In this document: positions 53,498 through 62,178 of the stretch, in pieces
How positions within the stretch are numbered: the stretch's first letter is position 1
How the letters are laid out: every line of letters begins with the position of its first letter
Source of the DNA: Streptomyces sp. NBC_01571
Lineage (GTDB): Bacteria > Actinomycetota > Actinomycetes > Streptomycetales > Streptomycetaceae
DNA length: 64,000 nucleotides
Direction of reading: 5' to 3'
NCBI RefSeq assembly: GCF_026339875.1
Contig: NZ_JAPEPZ010000001.1
Location: forward strand, 372,001-436,000
Made by a program: the position numbers and the translations under genes
The notes under the pieces: model-generated
Seen by the model: only the letters and a program-made list of their open reading frames with translations
Database searches by the model: none
Told to the model about the DNA's origin: nothing

Positions 53498-54766
53498 TCA
53501 GGGCTGCTCGTCACCGGTCGATCGGGGGACGTTGAGGGCCAGTACGGCCGCGTCGTCGTCCACACCGGTACCGAAGGTGTCGAGCAGGTCCCGGATCGCG
53601 GCCACGGCGTCATGAGCGGTGGTGGGTGCCAGTTCCTGCGCGAACTCCAGGAGGGCCTCGTCGCCGTAGCGGCGGCCGGCGCTCGCGGAGTGGGCTTCGG
53701 TGAGGCCGTCGGTGGTCAGGAGCAGCGTGTCGCCGGGGTCGAGGCGGACCGTGGTGGTGCGGATGCGGGCGTCGGGCAGCGCACCGATCAACTGGCCGCC
53801 GACCGTGGGCAGGAAGTCGGCCCGGCCGTCCGCGCGCAACAGCAGGGCCGGAGGGTGACCCCCGCTCGCCAGGCTGACCCTGAAGCCGCGCGCCTCGCCG
53901 TCGGGGGTGAGCAGGCCGAAGATGACGGTACAGAACCGCGGATCCTGGCCGTGATACTCGTGGTTCAGGACGGTGTTGAGATTGGTGAGCACGGCAGCCG
54001 GGTCGGGGTCGTACACAGCGGCCGCGCGGAGTGTGTAGCGGGCCAGGGAGGTGACGGCTGCGGCTGCCGCGCCTTTCCCGCAGACGTCGCCCAGGAAGAA
54101 TCCCCAGGTCCCGGCGGACAGAGGGAACAGGTCGTAGAAGTCGCCGCCGACCTCGTCGGCGGAGGCGACATGGTAGTGCGCGGCGACGTCGAGACCGGGC
54201 ACGCCGACCAGGGTGGGCGGCAGAAGCGTCTGCTGCAGGGTGACGTTCAGACGCTTGAGACGTTCGCGTTCCCGATCCGATTCCTGGCGGGCGCGCAGGA
54301 GCTCGACCTCGTACGCACGGCGGTCGCGGGCGTCGAAGACGGTGGTCCGGATCAGCAGGGGCTCCCCGCCGGTGCCCGTACGGATGGTGGAGGTCACCAG
54401 GACCGGCAGACGGCTGCCGTCGGCGGCTCTGAGTTCCAGGGCGACGCCGCTGATCTCGCCCTGCATGCGCAGCAGCGGAGCGAAGTGGGTCTCGTGGTAG
54501 AGGCGACCGCCCACGGTGAGCAGGTCGGAGAACTTCCTGCGGCCCACCAGGTCGGCGCTGGTGTAGCCGAGCCAGTCCAGCAACGTGGTGTTGAACTTCG
54601 CGATGAGGCCGTCCAGCGTGGTGGAGAGGTAACCGCACGGCGCGTGTTCGTACAGATCCTCGACGCTGTCCTCCAGCAGCGCCGAGAACATCGCGTGGTC
54701 GTCGCCCAGCCGACCCTGCGGGATCGAATTCTCGCTCCGCTCGTTGCCGTCGGGCCCGCACGTCAT
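53498..54766 (-). CDS. rsbP: RsbP-like PAS-PP2C serine phosphatase
   Basis: A 422-aa protein from MTCGPDG at 54766. A PAS domain (LLEDSVEDLYEHAPCGYLST ... FDARDRRAYEVELLRA, ~25-150), a coiled coil (RQESDRERERLKRLNVTLQQ) and a SpoIIE/PP2C phosphatase domain (~195-415) follow in order. The metal-binding motifs are SADEVGGDFYDLF, FFLGDVCGKGAAAA and VDDDAAVLAL. This is the architecture of Bacillus RsbP, which dephosphorylates the anti-anti-sigma factor RsbV to free sigma-B under energy stress. Its ATG overlaps the stop of the RsbQ-like gene, so the pair is coupled. No RsbV/RsbW pair is adjacent. Confidence 0.85.
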   Translation of the reverse strand: MTCGPDGNERSENSIPQGRLGDDHAMFSALLEDSVEDLYEHAPCGYLSTTLDGLIAKFNTTLLDWLGYTSADLVGRRKFSDLLTVGGRLYHETHFAPLLRMQGEISGVALELRAADGSRLPVLVTSTIRTGTGGEPLLIRTTVFDARDRRAYEVELLRARQESDRERERLKRLNVTLQQTLLPPTLVGVPGLDVAAHYHVASADEVGGDFYDLFPLSAGTWGFFLGDVCGKGAAAAAVTSLARYTLRAAAVYDPDPAAVLTNLNTVLNHEYHGQDPRFCTVIFGLLTPDGEARGFRVSLASGGHPPALLLRADGRADFLPTVGGQLIGALPDARIRTTTVRLDPGDTLLLTTDGLTEAHSASAGRRYGDEALLEFAQELAPTTAHDAVAAIRDLLDTFGTGVDDDAAVLALNVPRSTGDEQP

Positions 54767-55581
54767 CGGCCGGGCCCGGCGAAGGCCGCGATGGCGGCAG
54801 CGGTCTCCGCGGGGGCGGCGAGCTGCGGGCAGTGACCGGTGGCGTTCAGCGTGACGAGGCGACTGCCCGGAATCCGCGACCGCACGAAGACATCCACCTC
54901 CGGCGGCGCGATCGCGTCGCCGGAACACTGCGCGACCAGGGTCGGAACCCGCACCCGGGCGAGGTCCTCGCGATTGTCGGACAGGAACGTCACCCGGGCG
55001 AAGCTGCGGGCGATGTCCGGGTCGGTGCGGCAGAAGCTGTTGGTCAGCTCCTCGCCCAGTTCGGGGCGGTCGGGATTGCCCGCGATCACCGGGGCCATGG
55101 CACCCGACCAGCCCAGATAGTTCGCGTCCAGCGACTCGAGCCGTTCCTCGATGTCCTGGGCGCTGAATCCTCCCCTGTATCCGGAGGCCCGGTCGTCGAT
55201 GAAACACGGTGACGGGGCGAGGAGGACGAGGCCGGCGAACGCGTCCGGCTCCCGTTCCGCGGCGAGAACACCCATCATCGCGCTCACGGAGTGGCCCACG
55301 GACGTCACGGGCCCGAGCGCAAGATCACGGCAGATGTCCAGGACGTCCTCGGCATAACCACTCGTCGTGGAGTAGCGCTGCTCGCTCCACGACGACAGGT
55401 CCGAGCGCCCAGCTCCGACGTGATCGAAGAGCACCACGGTGAAATCGGGCGCCAGAAGCGGCACCACGAGCCGCCACATGTTCTGGTCGCACCCGAATCC
55501 GTGCGCGAGCATCACCACCGGGGCATCGGGGCGGCCGGTCACCGTCACATGGTTCCTGCTCCGCACGTCCCTACCGGACAT
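54763..55581 (-). CDS. rsbQ: RsbQ-like alpha/beta hydrolase
   Basis: A 272-aa hydrolase from MSGRDVRSR at 55581. The triad is S98 (VGHSVSAMMG), D222 (CSGDAIAP) and H250 (NATGHCPQL), nearly the same numbering as B. subtilis RsbQ (S96/D219/H247). HGFGCDQNMW and FDHVGAGRSD are typical of this subfamily. RsbQ makes a small hydrophobic signal that lets RsbP act; the plant strigolactone/karrikin receptors are relatives. Gene order and overlap with rsbP (ATGA) match. An N-terminal extension to 55704 is Arg-rich and improbable. Confidence 0.88.
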   Translation of the reverse strand: MSGRDVRSRNHVTVTGRPDAPVVMLAHGFGCDQNMWRLVVPLLAPDFTVVLFDHVGAGRSDLSSWSEQRYSTTSGYAEDVLDICRDLALGPVTSVGHSVSAMMGVLAAEREPDAFAGLVLLAPSPCFIDDRASGYRGGFSAQDIEERLESLDANYLGWSGAMAPVIAGNPDRPELGEELTNSFCRTDPDIARSFARVTFLSDNREDLARVRVPTLVAQCSGDAIAPPEVDVFVRSRIPGSRLVTLNATGHCPQLAAPAETAAAIAAFAGPGR

Positions 55582-55816
55582 CCTCGCAGAGCGGCCCGAG
55601 GCCCCAAGCGCCCAGCGCCTCCGCTCACCGCGCCACGGCGCCCCCACGAAGCGGGGTCGGGCGATCACCCGCGTACTGCGACGACGAGCCGGCGGCGGGG
55701 CCACACACGGGAGGCAAGGGGTAAAGACTGCCGCGCCCCCAGGTGACGTGGAGTGACCATATCGACACCCGCGTTCACCTACCCTCCCGCCAGAGCGAGA
55801 GATATGTCCGTTTTAA

Positions 55817-55841
55817 GTATTTACGTAGACCTTATGGGTAG
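55817..55841 (+). promoter_or_regulatory. sigma-B-type promoter of the SPW gene
   Basis: GTAT (55817-55820), 15 bases, then GGGTAG (55836-55841), compared with GNNT-N14-16-GGGTA(C/T). It ends 35 bases before the SPW ATG, in an AT-rich patch. The last base deviates from the consensus. It lies 236 bases from the start of the divergent rsbQ. Confidence 0.55.
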
Positions 55842-55876
55842 ATGGTGGATGTATCTCCTCTCCCTTGGAGGCCATC

Positions 55877-56383
55877 ATGGCGTCAACCCATCACGCGCCC
55901 ATCGAAGAACACCCCGACCTCGTGGAGCTGCGCGCCCGGCACGACCGCGCCGCCACCACCCCACGCGCCCAGATGATCGAGGCCCTGGCCCTCATCACCG
56001 GCCTGTACCTCGCCGCGTCCCCCTGGATATGCGGCTTCAACGGTGCCACCACGCTCACGGTGACCAACCTGATCGCCGGTATCGCCTACATGCTGCTCCT
56101 GGGAGGCCTCGGCAGTTCCTACGAGCGCACCCACTCCATGGCCTGGGCCGCCGCCGTGATCGGCATCTGGACCTGTGTCGCCCCCTGGGTCGTCGCCGGC
56201 GACGTCGCCCACACCCGATCCATCACCAGCAACCTCATCACCGGCGCCGTCGCGACCCTCATCGCCGTCGCCGCCGCTGTTGCCACCACCTCCGCCGCCC
56301 GCGGCCACACCGAGGGCCGCCGCGGCAGCACCCGCAACCAGGACGACCGCCGTGCCATGCCACTGGGACGCGACGACCGCTGA
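55877..56383 (+). CDS. SPW-repeat membrane protein
   Basis: A 168-aa membrane protein from MASTHHAP, GGAG six bases upstream. Four hydrophobic segments form two SPW units, with AASPWICGFN and VAPWVVAGD as the signature repeats; the tail is hydrophilic. SPW proteins are small membrane proteins of unknown function, frequent in stress-induced sets of actinobacteria and halophiles. The gene is divergent from rsbQP and has a sigma-B-type promoter. Confidence 0.88.
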   Translation: MASTHHAPIEEHPDLVELRARHDRAATTPRAQMIEALALITGLYLAASPWICGFNGATTLTVTNLIAGIAYMLLLGGLGSSYERTHSMAWAAAVIGIWTCVAPWVVAGDVAHTRSITSNLITGAVATLIAVAAAVATTSAARGHTEGRRGSTRNQDDRRAMPLGRDDR

Positions 56384-56558
56384 CTCGCCGGATCCCCGCA
56401 CCACCGCCAGGAGGACCGCACGCCCTCCGCCTCCTGGCGGCTACGGATGCCGTGGGCACGGTCCGCCGCCATCGGACGACGTGTCGGCCAGGTCTTCGCG
56501 CCCGGTGCCGACGCGAAGACCTGCCCGCGCGGGCTCTGTGGCCGAGGGGGTGCGCCCG

Positions 56559-57113
56559 TCAGGACGCTTTCTTCGGTGACGCCTTCGCGAACTCCGCCAG
56601 GAACGCCTCACGGAACGCCTTCAGGTCATCCGGCCTGCGGCTGGTGATCAGGACGTTCGGGCCCTGGTCGCAGACGTGCACCTGCTCGTCGACCCAGGTG
56701 CCGCCCGCGTTGCGGATGTCCGTCTGCAGACTCGGCCACGAAGTGAGCACGCGGCCCAGGACGACGCCCGCTTCGACCAGTGTCCAGGCGGCATGGCAGA
56801 TCGCGGCCACGGGCCGGCCCTGGTCGAAGAAGTCGCGAACGAAGGAGACCGCCCCTTCGTCGAGGCGCAGCGCGTCCGGGTTGGCGACGCCACCGGGCAA
56901 CACGAGGCCGTCGAAGGACGTGGCCGAGACGTCGGCGACGACCTGGTCGACGGGGAAGGTGTCCGCCTTGTCCAGATGGTTGAAGGCCTGGATCCGGCCG
57001 GGCTTCGTCGACACGAGAACGGGCTCACCGCCTGCCTCGGTCACCGCCTCCCAGGGCTCGGTGAGTTCGATCTGCTCGACGCCCTCCGGCGCCGTCAAGA
57101 ATGCGATGCGCAT
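56559..57113 (-). CDS. DJ-1/PfpI family protein (general stress protein 18-like)
   Basis: A 184-aa protein of the PfpI/YhbO group. The nucleophile cysteine is in VAAICHAAWTL, the partner glutamate in FLTAPEGVEQIELTEPW and the conserved GLVLPGGVANPD follows. These proteins act as glyoxalases, deglycases or proteases and are often induced by stress (YraA/GSP18 in Bacillus). The start is ATG at 57113, with AAAGGAG upstream. Its place beside rsbQP fits a stress role. Confidence 0.9.
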   Translation of the reverse strand: MRIAFLTAPEGVEQIELTEPWEAVTEAGGEPVLVSTKPGRIQAFNHLDKADTFPVDQVVADVSATSFDGLVLPGGVANPDALRLDEGAVSFVRDFFDQGRPVAAICHAAWTLVEAGVVLGRVLTSWPSLQTDIRNAGGTWVDEQVHVCDQGPNVLITSRRPDDLKAFREAFLAEFAKASPKKAS

Positions 57114-57230
57114 GGTTGCTGTTCTCCTTTCGCGGCCCCGTCAACGGGCCTTGTCCGCGGACGACTTCCGGGGTGCACCGATCACGGTGGTGATGCCTGC
57201 GACATGGCCGTGCCGTGGTCCGGCATGCGC

Positions 57231-57500
57231 TCAGAGGTGCCAGGCGACGGTGTTGTCGGCCGCGGTCACCAGGGCGAGCACGATCAGATCTGTGGCACCC
57301 AGCAGGATCCCGAGGTACGCCCGATGGCGGTGGGTGGTGCCGCGGTGCAGGGCGACAAGCCCGAGAACGACGGCGGTCGGGCCCAGGACCAGGTTGAAGA
57401 CCAGCAGACCGACCAGGCCGAGAATGAAGGATGCCGCGGCCAGACTGTACGGGTCGCGACGCCATGACGCCTGCGCGGTCTCGGGAACGGGCCGGCTCAC
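57231..57500 (-). CDS. small membrane protein (DUF4190-like)
   Basis: An 89-aa protein, GTG at 57500 overlapping the previous gene's stop. Three hydrophobic segments (SLAAASFILGLVGLLVFNLV, PTAVVLGLVALHRG and YLGILLGATDLIVLALVTA) resemble DUF4190 proteins, which have AxxxGxxGL-type helices. No function known. It is coupled to the 64-aa gene. Confidence 0.7.
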   Translation of the reverse strand: MSRPVPETAQASWRRDPYSLAAASFILGLVGLLVFNLVLGPTAVVLGLVALHRGTTHRHRAYLGILLGATDLIVLALVTAADNTVAWHL

Positions 57501-57691
57501 CGGGCCTCCTCTCCGCTGTAGGAAGCGGGCTTCCGCGCCGTGCCGTTGTCGCCACGGTGCCTCCGCAGACCGTAGACGAGCAACCAGCAGCCGATGGCCG
57601 TGGAGGCCGCCAGCGTGACGGGGAGCGGCAGGTGCGCCGCAGCACCCACCACGACTCCGAGGAGAAGGAAAGCGGCGACGAGGAAGAGCAT
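57497..57691 (-). CDS. 64-aa membrane protein
   Basis: Begins MLFLVAAFLLLGVVVGAAAH at 57691 after AAAGGAG, with a second hydrophobic stretch (LAASTAIGCWLLVYGLRR) and a polar tail. Two membrane helices. Its stop overlaps the GTG of the 89-aa gene, so both form a two-gene operon. No family recognised. Confidence 0.65.
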   Translation of the reverse strand: MLFLVAAFLLLGVVVGAAAHLPLPVTLAASTAIGCWLLVYGLRRHRGDNGTARKPASYSGEEAR

Positions 57692-57950
57692 GTGTCTCCT
57701 TTCGGATGGTGCAGGGCATCGCGGACGAATGATCGCCAGTGTCACGGGTGCCCCGGGTGCCACCCAGGAAACTCTCCGCCGCTCCTGTTCAAGCGCACCG
57801 CCGACCCGAACTCCGCGACGTCGCACGCCGGTTGCGGTCGGCTGGTCGGTGGCCTGGCACGACGCCCCGCGGGCACGGCAGAACCCGTTTGCACGAGTCC
57901 GTCGTGCGCCTCGTCCCCGGTCGGCAGGACAGGCGATTAAATACCGGAAC

Positions 57951-58208
57951 ATGACTACAGAGCCGCAGCGCTTCCACGTCCTGGTGGTCCCCGAACACGT
58001 CGAAAACGGAGGCGGTGCCTCGGTGGAGGAGTCCGCCGTGCGCTCAGCGGTGGTCGAGGCGACGGGCGAGACCGGCGCCTCGGGCTACCCCCGCTACGCC
58101 GGGGACGGGATCGTGGCCGACATCGACCCCCGAACACGTACGGTCGAGGCGGTGCTGGTCGACGGGGCTGAACTGGACTACGGGCTGAACGTCAGGGTCG
58201 CCTCCTGA
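57951..58208 (+). CDS. small soluble hypothetical protein
   Basis: An 85-aa protein MTTEPQRFHVLVVPEHVENG ... with no export signal. It ends VEAVLVDGAELDYGLNVRVA. The only AT-rich sequence nearby is GATTAAATACC just before the ATG; if TAAAT is the -10, the transcript would be leaderless. No family recognised. Confidence 0.6.
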   Translation: MTTEPQRFHVLVVPEHVENGGGASVEESAVRSAVVEATGETGASGYPRYAGDGIVADIDPRTRTVEAVLVDGAELDYGLNVRVAS

Positions 58209-58226
58209 CCGGTCCTGTTCTCCCGG

Positions 58227-58293
58227 TGACGCGGGCGTACCCCAGGGCGCTTCCCGCCCGATGACGCGGGCGTACCCCAGGGCACTTCCCGCC
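58227..58293. repeat. tandem duplication, 35-bp period
   Basis: TGACGCGGGCGTACCCCAGG with its following 12 bases is present at 58227-58258 and, with one change (GCGC to GCAC), at 58262-58293. It lies between the convergent 85-aa and HAD genes. Each unit contains GTACCC, but no -35 at the right distance. Confidence 0.85.
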
Positions 58294-58297
58294 GCGG

Positions 58298-58969
58298 TCA
58301 CTCCTGGTCGGCGAAGACGCTGGTATCCAGGTGTTCGAGGAGGTCGGCGGGGTCCCGGTACACCGCGCGGGCACCCGCCGCCTCCAGGTCCGCGCGCGGG
58401 AGCCCGCCGGACAGTACCGCGACGGGGGTCACCCCGTCGCGTGCGGCGGCCTTCATGTCCCAGACGGTGTCGCCGACGAACACGGCCCTTCCGCTCGGTA
58501 CGCCCGCCAGGGCTCTGGCCTCGGCGACGGGATCAGGAGCGGGCTTGCCGTCGGCGACGTCGTCCGCGCTGGCCGACCCGAGGATGACGTCGTCCGCGTC
58601 GATGGCCCTGCGCAGGGCGGCGAGTTCCGCGCCACCCGCCGAGGTGGCCAGTACGATCTCCCACCCTCGCGCCGCCAGGGCGCGCAGCAGGTCGGCCGCC
58701 GAGTCGAGTGGCGGCAGCCGGTCGAAGTACGTGGCATAGAGGGCGTGGTGGGCCGCGGTGAGCTGCTCGTCGCCGTCCCGGTCGCGGTCCTCGCCGAGCA
58801 GATGGTCGATCAGGTCCCCTCCGCTGAGGCCCACGGCCCGGTGGATCTCACGCATGGGAACCCGGTGGCCCGCCTGCCGGAAGGCCTCCCACCAGGTGAC
58901 GACATGCAGGTGGTTGGTGTCGACCAGCGTTCCGTCGACATCGAAGATCGCAGCACGTTTCGTGGTCAT
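58298..58969 (-). CDS. HAD-superfamily phosphatase (phosphoglycolate phosphatase-like)
   Basis: A 223-aa subfamily I HAD hydrolase. Motif I FDVDGTLVD (D10, D12), motif II VLATSAGG, motif III lysine in GKPAPDP and motif IV VFVGDTVWD are complete. The cap domain is helical, between motifs I and II. The substrate could be phosphoglycolate or a sugar phosphate. It is ten bases downstream of the F420-type enzyme gene, in the same operon. Confidence 0.9.
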   Translation of the reverse strand: MTTKRAAIFDVDGTLVDTNHLHVVTWWEAFRQAGHRVPMREIHRAVGLSGGDLIDHLLGEDRDRDGDEQLTAAHHALYATYFDRLPPLDSAADLLRALAARGWEIVLATSAGGAELAALRRAIDADDVILGSASADDVADGKPAPDPVAEARALAGVPSGRAVFVGDTVWDMKAAARDGVTPVAVLSGGLPRADLEAAGARAVYRDPADLLEHLDTSVFADQE

Positions 58970-58978
58970 CTCGGCCTT

Positions 58979-59944
58979 TCACAGATCGCGCAGGGCGGGG
59001 AGCAGCTTCTGCTGGGCCCACTCCAGGTACGGTTCCTGGTGGTCCCCGCCGATCTGGACGAGGGCGACCTCGGTGAACCCCGCATCCACGTAGGGGGCGA
59101 CGGCCTCGACGACGGCGTCCACGTCGTCGCCGCAGGGAATGGACCGGGCCACGTCCTCGGGCCGTACGAACTGGGTGGCACCGGTGAATCCGGCGGGTCC
59201 GGGGAGTTCGGAGTTGACCGGCCAGCCGCTGCCGAACCAGCGGAACTGGTCGTGGGCGCGGGCGATCGCCGCGTCGCGGTCGGTGTCGTAACAGATCGGC
59301 AGCTGACCGACCTTGGGCTTGCCCGCGCCGCCGTGTCGGTCGAACGCGGAGATCAGGCCGGGTTCGGGTTCCGTGGCGATCAGGAGGTCGGCAAGGTGAC
59401 CGGCGAGTTCGCACGAGCGGTCACCGGAGACGGCGACGCCGATCGGCGGGGGCACGTCGGGCAGATCCCACAACTTGGCGTTCTCGACGTCGAAGTGGGC
59501 ACCGTGACGGCTGACGGATCCTCCCGCGAAGAGCGAGCGGATGATCTCCACCGCCTCCTCGAGCTTCTCCAGCCGCACCTGCGCGGCGGGCCATCCGCCT
59601 CCCACCACGTGCTCGTTGAGGTTCTCCCCGGAGCCGAGTCCCAGGCGGAAGCGTCCCTGTGAGAGGAGTTGCATGGTGGCGGCCTTCTGGGCGACCACCA
59701 CCGGGTGGTAGCGGGTCGTCGGGCACGTCACGTAGGTCATCAGGGGAATGCGTTCGGTGGCCTGCGCCGCGGCACCGAGGACGCTCCATGCGTAGGGGGC
59801 GTGCCCCTGGGACTCCAGCCAGGGGAAGTAGTGATCGGACGTGACCGAGAAGTCGAATCCGGCGCGTTCGGCTCCGACCACGTGGCCGACGAGCTCTCGC
59901 GGACCGGCCTGCTCGGTCATCATCGTGTAGCCGATCTGGACCAT
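58979..59944 (-). CDS. F420-dependent LLM-class oxidoreductase
   Basis: A 321-aa luciferase-like TIM-barrel enzyme from MVQIGYTMMTEQAGP at 59944. FDFSVTSDHYFPWLESQGHA, TYVTCPTTRYHPVVVAQKAA and RLGLGSGENLNEHVVGGGWP are the blocks seen in F420-dependent glucose-6-phosphate dehydrogenase-like proteins. Cofactor F420 is expected from the family. The true substrate is unknown because the family is broad. First gene of an operon with the HAD phosphatase. Confidence 0.88.
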   Translation of the reverse strand: MVQIGYTMMTEQAGPRELVGHVVGAERAGFDFSVTSDHYFPWLESQGHAPYAWSVLGAAAQATERIPLMTYVTCPTTRYHPVVVAQKAATMQLLSQGRFRLGLGSGENLNEHVVGGGWPAAQVRLEKLEEAVEIIRSLFAGGSVSRHGAHFDVENAKLWDLPDVPPPIGVAVSGDRSCELAGHLADLLIATEPEPGLISAFDRHGGAGKPKVGQLPICYDTDRDAAIARAHDQFRWFGSGWPVNSELPGPAGFTGATQFVRPEDVARSIPCGDDVDAVVEAVAPYVDAGFTEVALVQIGGDHQEPYLEWAQQKLLPALRDL

Positions 59945-60029
59945 GGCGCTCTTCTCCTCGTGGGTCGGCCGTGCGAGCGGTGCTGCGGAGGGGCGGGCGG
60001 TCAGCGCGCCGCGATGTCGGAGTCCTGCC

Positions 60030-60383
60030 TCACTGCGGCTTCGTCCGCAGCTGCAGATCGACCTCCTTCTCCTGGTCACCCGACGCCGTGCCCTGCTCGT
60101 GCACGGCGAATGCGGCGCTCAGGGCTTCACAGAGCTGGTCCACGGCGACGTACCCGCCCTGCAGCGTGGCGGTGAGCGGACCCTCGAGCGGGGTCGGCCC
60201 GGCGGGCATGCTCAGGCGCTCCCGTGTCGGCTCGAACTCCGCGGTCCACACGACGGAGTGACCGGCCTCCTGCTCCTGGGGCATGTCGCCGGCGGCCCGG
60301 TCGGTGGGAAAAGCCGTCCGCAGAACATCGAAGACGGCGGCAGCGTCCTCCTGGGACGCTCCGGTGAGGGACACGGTGACCAT
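60030..60383 (-). CDS. 117-aa hypothetical protein
   Basis: A soluble acidic protein MVTVSLTGASQEDAAAVFDV ... QLRTKPQ, with AAGGAG about eight bases before its ATG at 60383. Its alternation of strands and helices (TAEFEPTRE, ATLQGGYVAVDQLCEALSAAF) suggests a small alpha/beta fold. A candidate sigma-B-type promoter is 309 bases upstream. No family recognised. Confidence 0.65.
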   Translation of the reverse strand: MVTVSLTGASQEDAAAVFDVLRTAFPTDRAAGDMPQEQEAGHSVVWTAEFEPTRERLSMPAGPTPLEGPLTATLQGGYVAVDQLCEALSAAFAVHEQGTASGDQEKEVDLQLRTKPQ

Positions 60384-60906
60384 CGGAGTCACACTCCTTC
60401 TCGCTGGGGTAGGACGGTGGTTCTGCTGACGTACGACGGCGTACTCGGGGCTCCGCGGAGGTGATCGGGTCCGCCGGTCACGGGCGGCCACGCGGTACGC
60501 GAGCTTCGGGCGAACGGACTCGCGTCCACAGTCGCCGCCGTCCCTCCCAGCGTCCCCCGCCGGAGCTCCCGGGGCACGCGGAGCGCCCGACGGGCGGTCG
60601 TGGAACCGGATACGACGACGTCCACTGACGCGGGACGAGGCACTCCTGCGGCCGCCGCTCGCGTCCGTACCAGCGGCCACCCGAGGCGCAGGTACCCCGG
60701 CAGTCGGCGATGATGCCATCGATCGAAGCCCCCCTCGGGGCCGGCCAGTAGCCGCGCAGGTTCCCGAGGGGTCCGCCTCGGCCCGGTGCGACCGCCGCTT
60801 CCAGAGCACGTCGGCGCATCCGGATCGTGCCGCTGGGAATGCGCACCTCACCTGGCCTTCACGTCCTCTCCGTCTCACTCACAGCAGGGGAGGCCCCGAC
60901 ACGTTT
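60384..60906. other. 523-base intergenic region between divergent genes
   Basis: No supported gene; the frames present are Arg/Ser-rich and lack ribosome-binding sites. It holds the promoter listed at 60692-60716 and must also hold the promoter of the FUSC gene, which I could not place. Confidence 0.35.
60692..60716 (-). promoter_or_regulatory. sigma-B-type promoter candidate, minus strand
   Basis: On the minus strand GCAT (60716-60713), 15 bases, then GGGTAC (60697-60692), a full match to GNNT-N14-16-GGGTAC. It points toward the 117-aa gene, with a long 300-base leader. The -35, spacing and -10 are identical to those of the site upstream of the transaldolase. Confidence 0.45.
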
Positions 60907-62103
60907 GTGACGCACCGGCCGGGCAAACGGCACGGTGGAGGTGGTGCCCCCGTGCCGAAGTGGGATTGCGCGCCCGGAAAAGTGAAGGTGGCCGTCCTGG
61001 GGGCAGCCGGTTACGTTCGGCAGGCGGTGCGGGCCCCGGGCGGCGAGCGGGACGACCTGCTCCTCGGTGTGAAGACCGTCGTCGCGGCCATGATCGCGTG
61101 GATGCTGACCCGCCAGTTCCTGCCGCCGGCGGTCGCCACGTTCGCTCCGTTCACCGCCATGGTGACGTTGCAGGCGACCTTGTACCGCTCGCTGCGCGAC
61201 TGTGTGCAATACCTGGTGGCGATATCGGTCGGAGCCACTCTCGCCGCGGCGCTGGCGGCCGTCGCGGGCATCCACGGCTGGACGTTCGGCCTGCTCACCC
61301 TGGTCGCGCTCTGGCTGGGCCGGGTGAAGCGGCTTGGTCAGCACGGCACACAGGTCGCCGTCGTGGGCTTCTTCGCCTTCTCCTCGGGAGCAGGGCGCAT
61401 CGACTACATCGGCCATCTGGCCGCGTCCGTCGTCATCGGCGCGCTCTGCGGACTCGTCGCCCATCTCGCCCTCGTTCCCGCCCGCCACACCCGTCATCGC
61501 CAGGAGGCCGCCGCCGACCTGTTCACCGGCATGAGCCGGCGCGTCGACAGCCTGGCCGACGCCTTCGACGGGGAGACCCCCGGTCGGGACCAGGTGCGGC
61601 AGTGGCGCCAGGCCTGGCTCAGCGCCTCCGGCGACTGCGAGGCCCTGCACCGCAGCATCGGGGCGGAGGAGGAGAACGGTCTCCTCAACCCACGCCGGAG
61701 TGTCGGTGGGGCCGCCGAAGCGCTTTCCCGGGCCCGCGACGCCGTCACGGTCGCCCAGCAGTGCCTGGACCATCTGCGGTCCATCACACGCACCCTGGAC
61801 CACGCCATCGACAGCCAGGAACTCGAGAAGCTGCCTACGGCCTTCCGCTCCGGCCTCGGCTCCCTGCTGCGGACAGTGGCCACCGCGATGGAGGAGATGG
61901 GCAAGACCTCCCTCACCGACTCGGGCCGTCTCTCCGAGCTGATCGACGAGGCCGCAGACGAACTCGACATCATCCAGCAAGGACTTCTGTCGGGCCCGGG
62001 ACCCCAGCGGGCAGCGCCCACGTTGCAGGGCACCCTTCTCACCGACGCGGCCCGCCTCCTGGCCGAACTCCGCTCGGACCGTCCGGCGCTGAGCCTGCGC
62101 TGA
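60907..62103 (+). CDS. FUSC/aromatic acid exporter family membrane protein
   Basis: A 398-aa protein. Residues ~50-190 contain six hydrophobic segments of the FUSC/ArAE_1 type (LLLGVKTVVAAMIAWMLTRQ ... AVATFAPFTAMVTLQATLYR), including the conserved LGxK start. The remaining ~200 residues are a soluble helical domain. Such proteins are thought to export aromatic acids or relieve envelope stress. The GTG at 60907 is used; GTG at 60952 (VPKWDC) is an alternative. Confidence 0.85.
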   Translation: MTHRPGKRHGGGGAPVPKWDCAPGKVKVAVLGAAGYVRQAVRAPGGERDDLLLGVKTVVAAMIAWMLTRQFLPPAVATFAPFTAMVTLQATLYRSLRDCVQYLVAISVGATLAAALAAVAGIHGWTFGLLTLVALWLGRVKRLGQHGTQVAVVGFFAFSSGAGRIDYIGHLAASVVIGALCGLVAHLALVPARHTRHRQEAAADLFTGMSRRVDSLADAFDGETPGRDQVRQWRQAWLSASGDCEALHRSIGAEEENGLLNPRRSVGGAAEALSRARDAVTVAQQCLDHLRSITRTLDHAIDSQELEKLPTAFRSGLGSLLRTVATAMEEMGKTSLTDSGRLSELIDEAADELDIIQQGLLSGPGPQRAAPTLQGTLLTDAARLLAELRSDRPALSLR

Positions 62104-62153
62104 ACCCTCCCGATCGGCCGGCGCCGTGCACGGAAACGCCTGCCGTCGTCCCG

Positions 62154-62178
62154 GCATGATGCCCGGGCGGAGGGGTAC
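62154..62178 (+). promoter_or_regulatory. sigma-B-type promoter candidate upstream of the transaldolase
   Basis: GCAT (62154-62157), 15 bases, GGGTAC (62173-62178) in the 354-base gap (62104-62457) before the transaldolase. No gene or other signal is seen in that gap. The leader would be 270-280 bases. Confidence 0.45.

Noticed and set aside
58237..58277. Two GGGTAC sequences on the minus strand inside the tandem duplication
   Set aside because: No GNNT at 14-16 bases in either copy, and they point into the end of a convergent gene.
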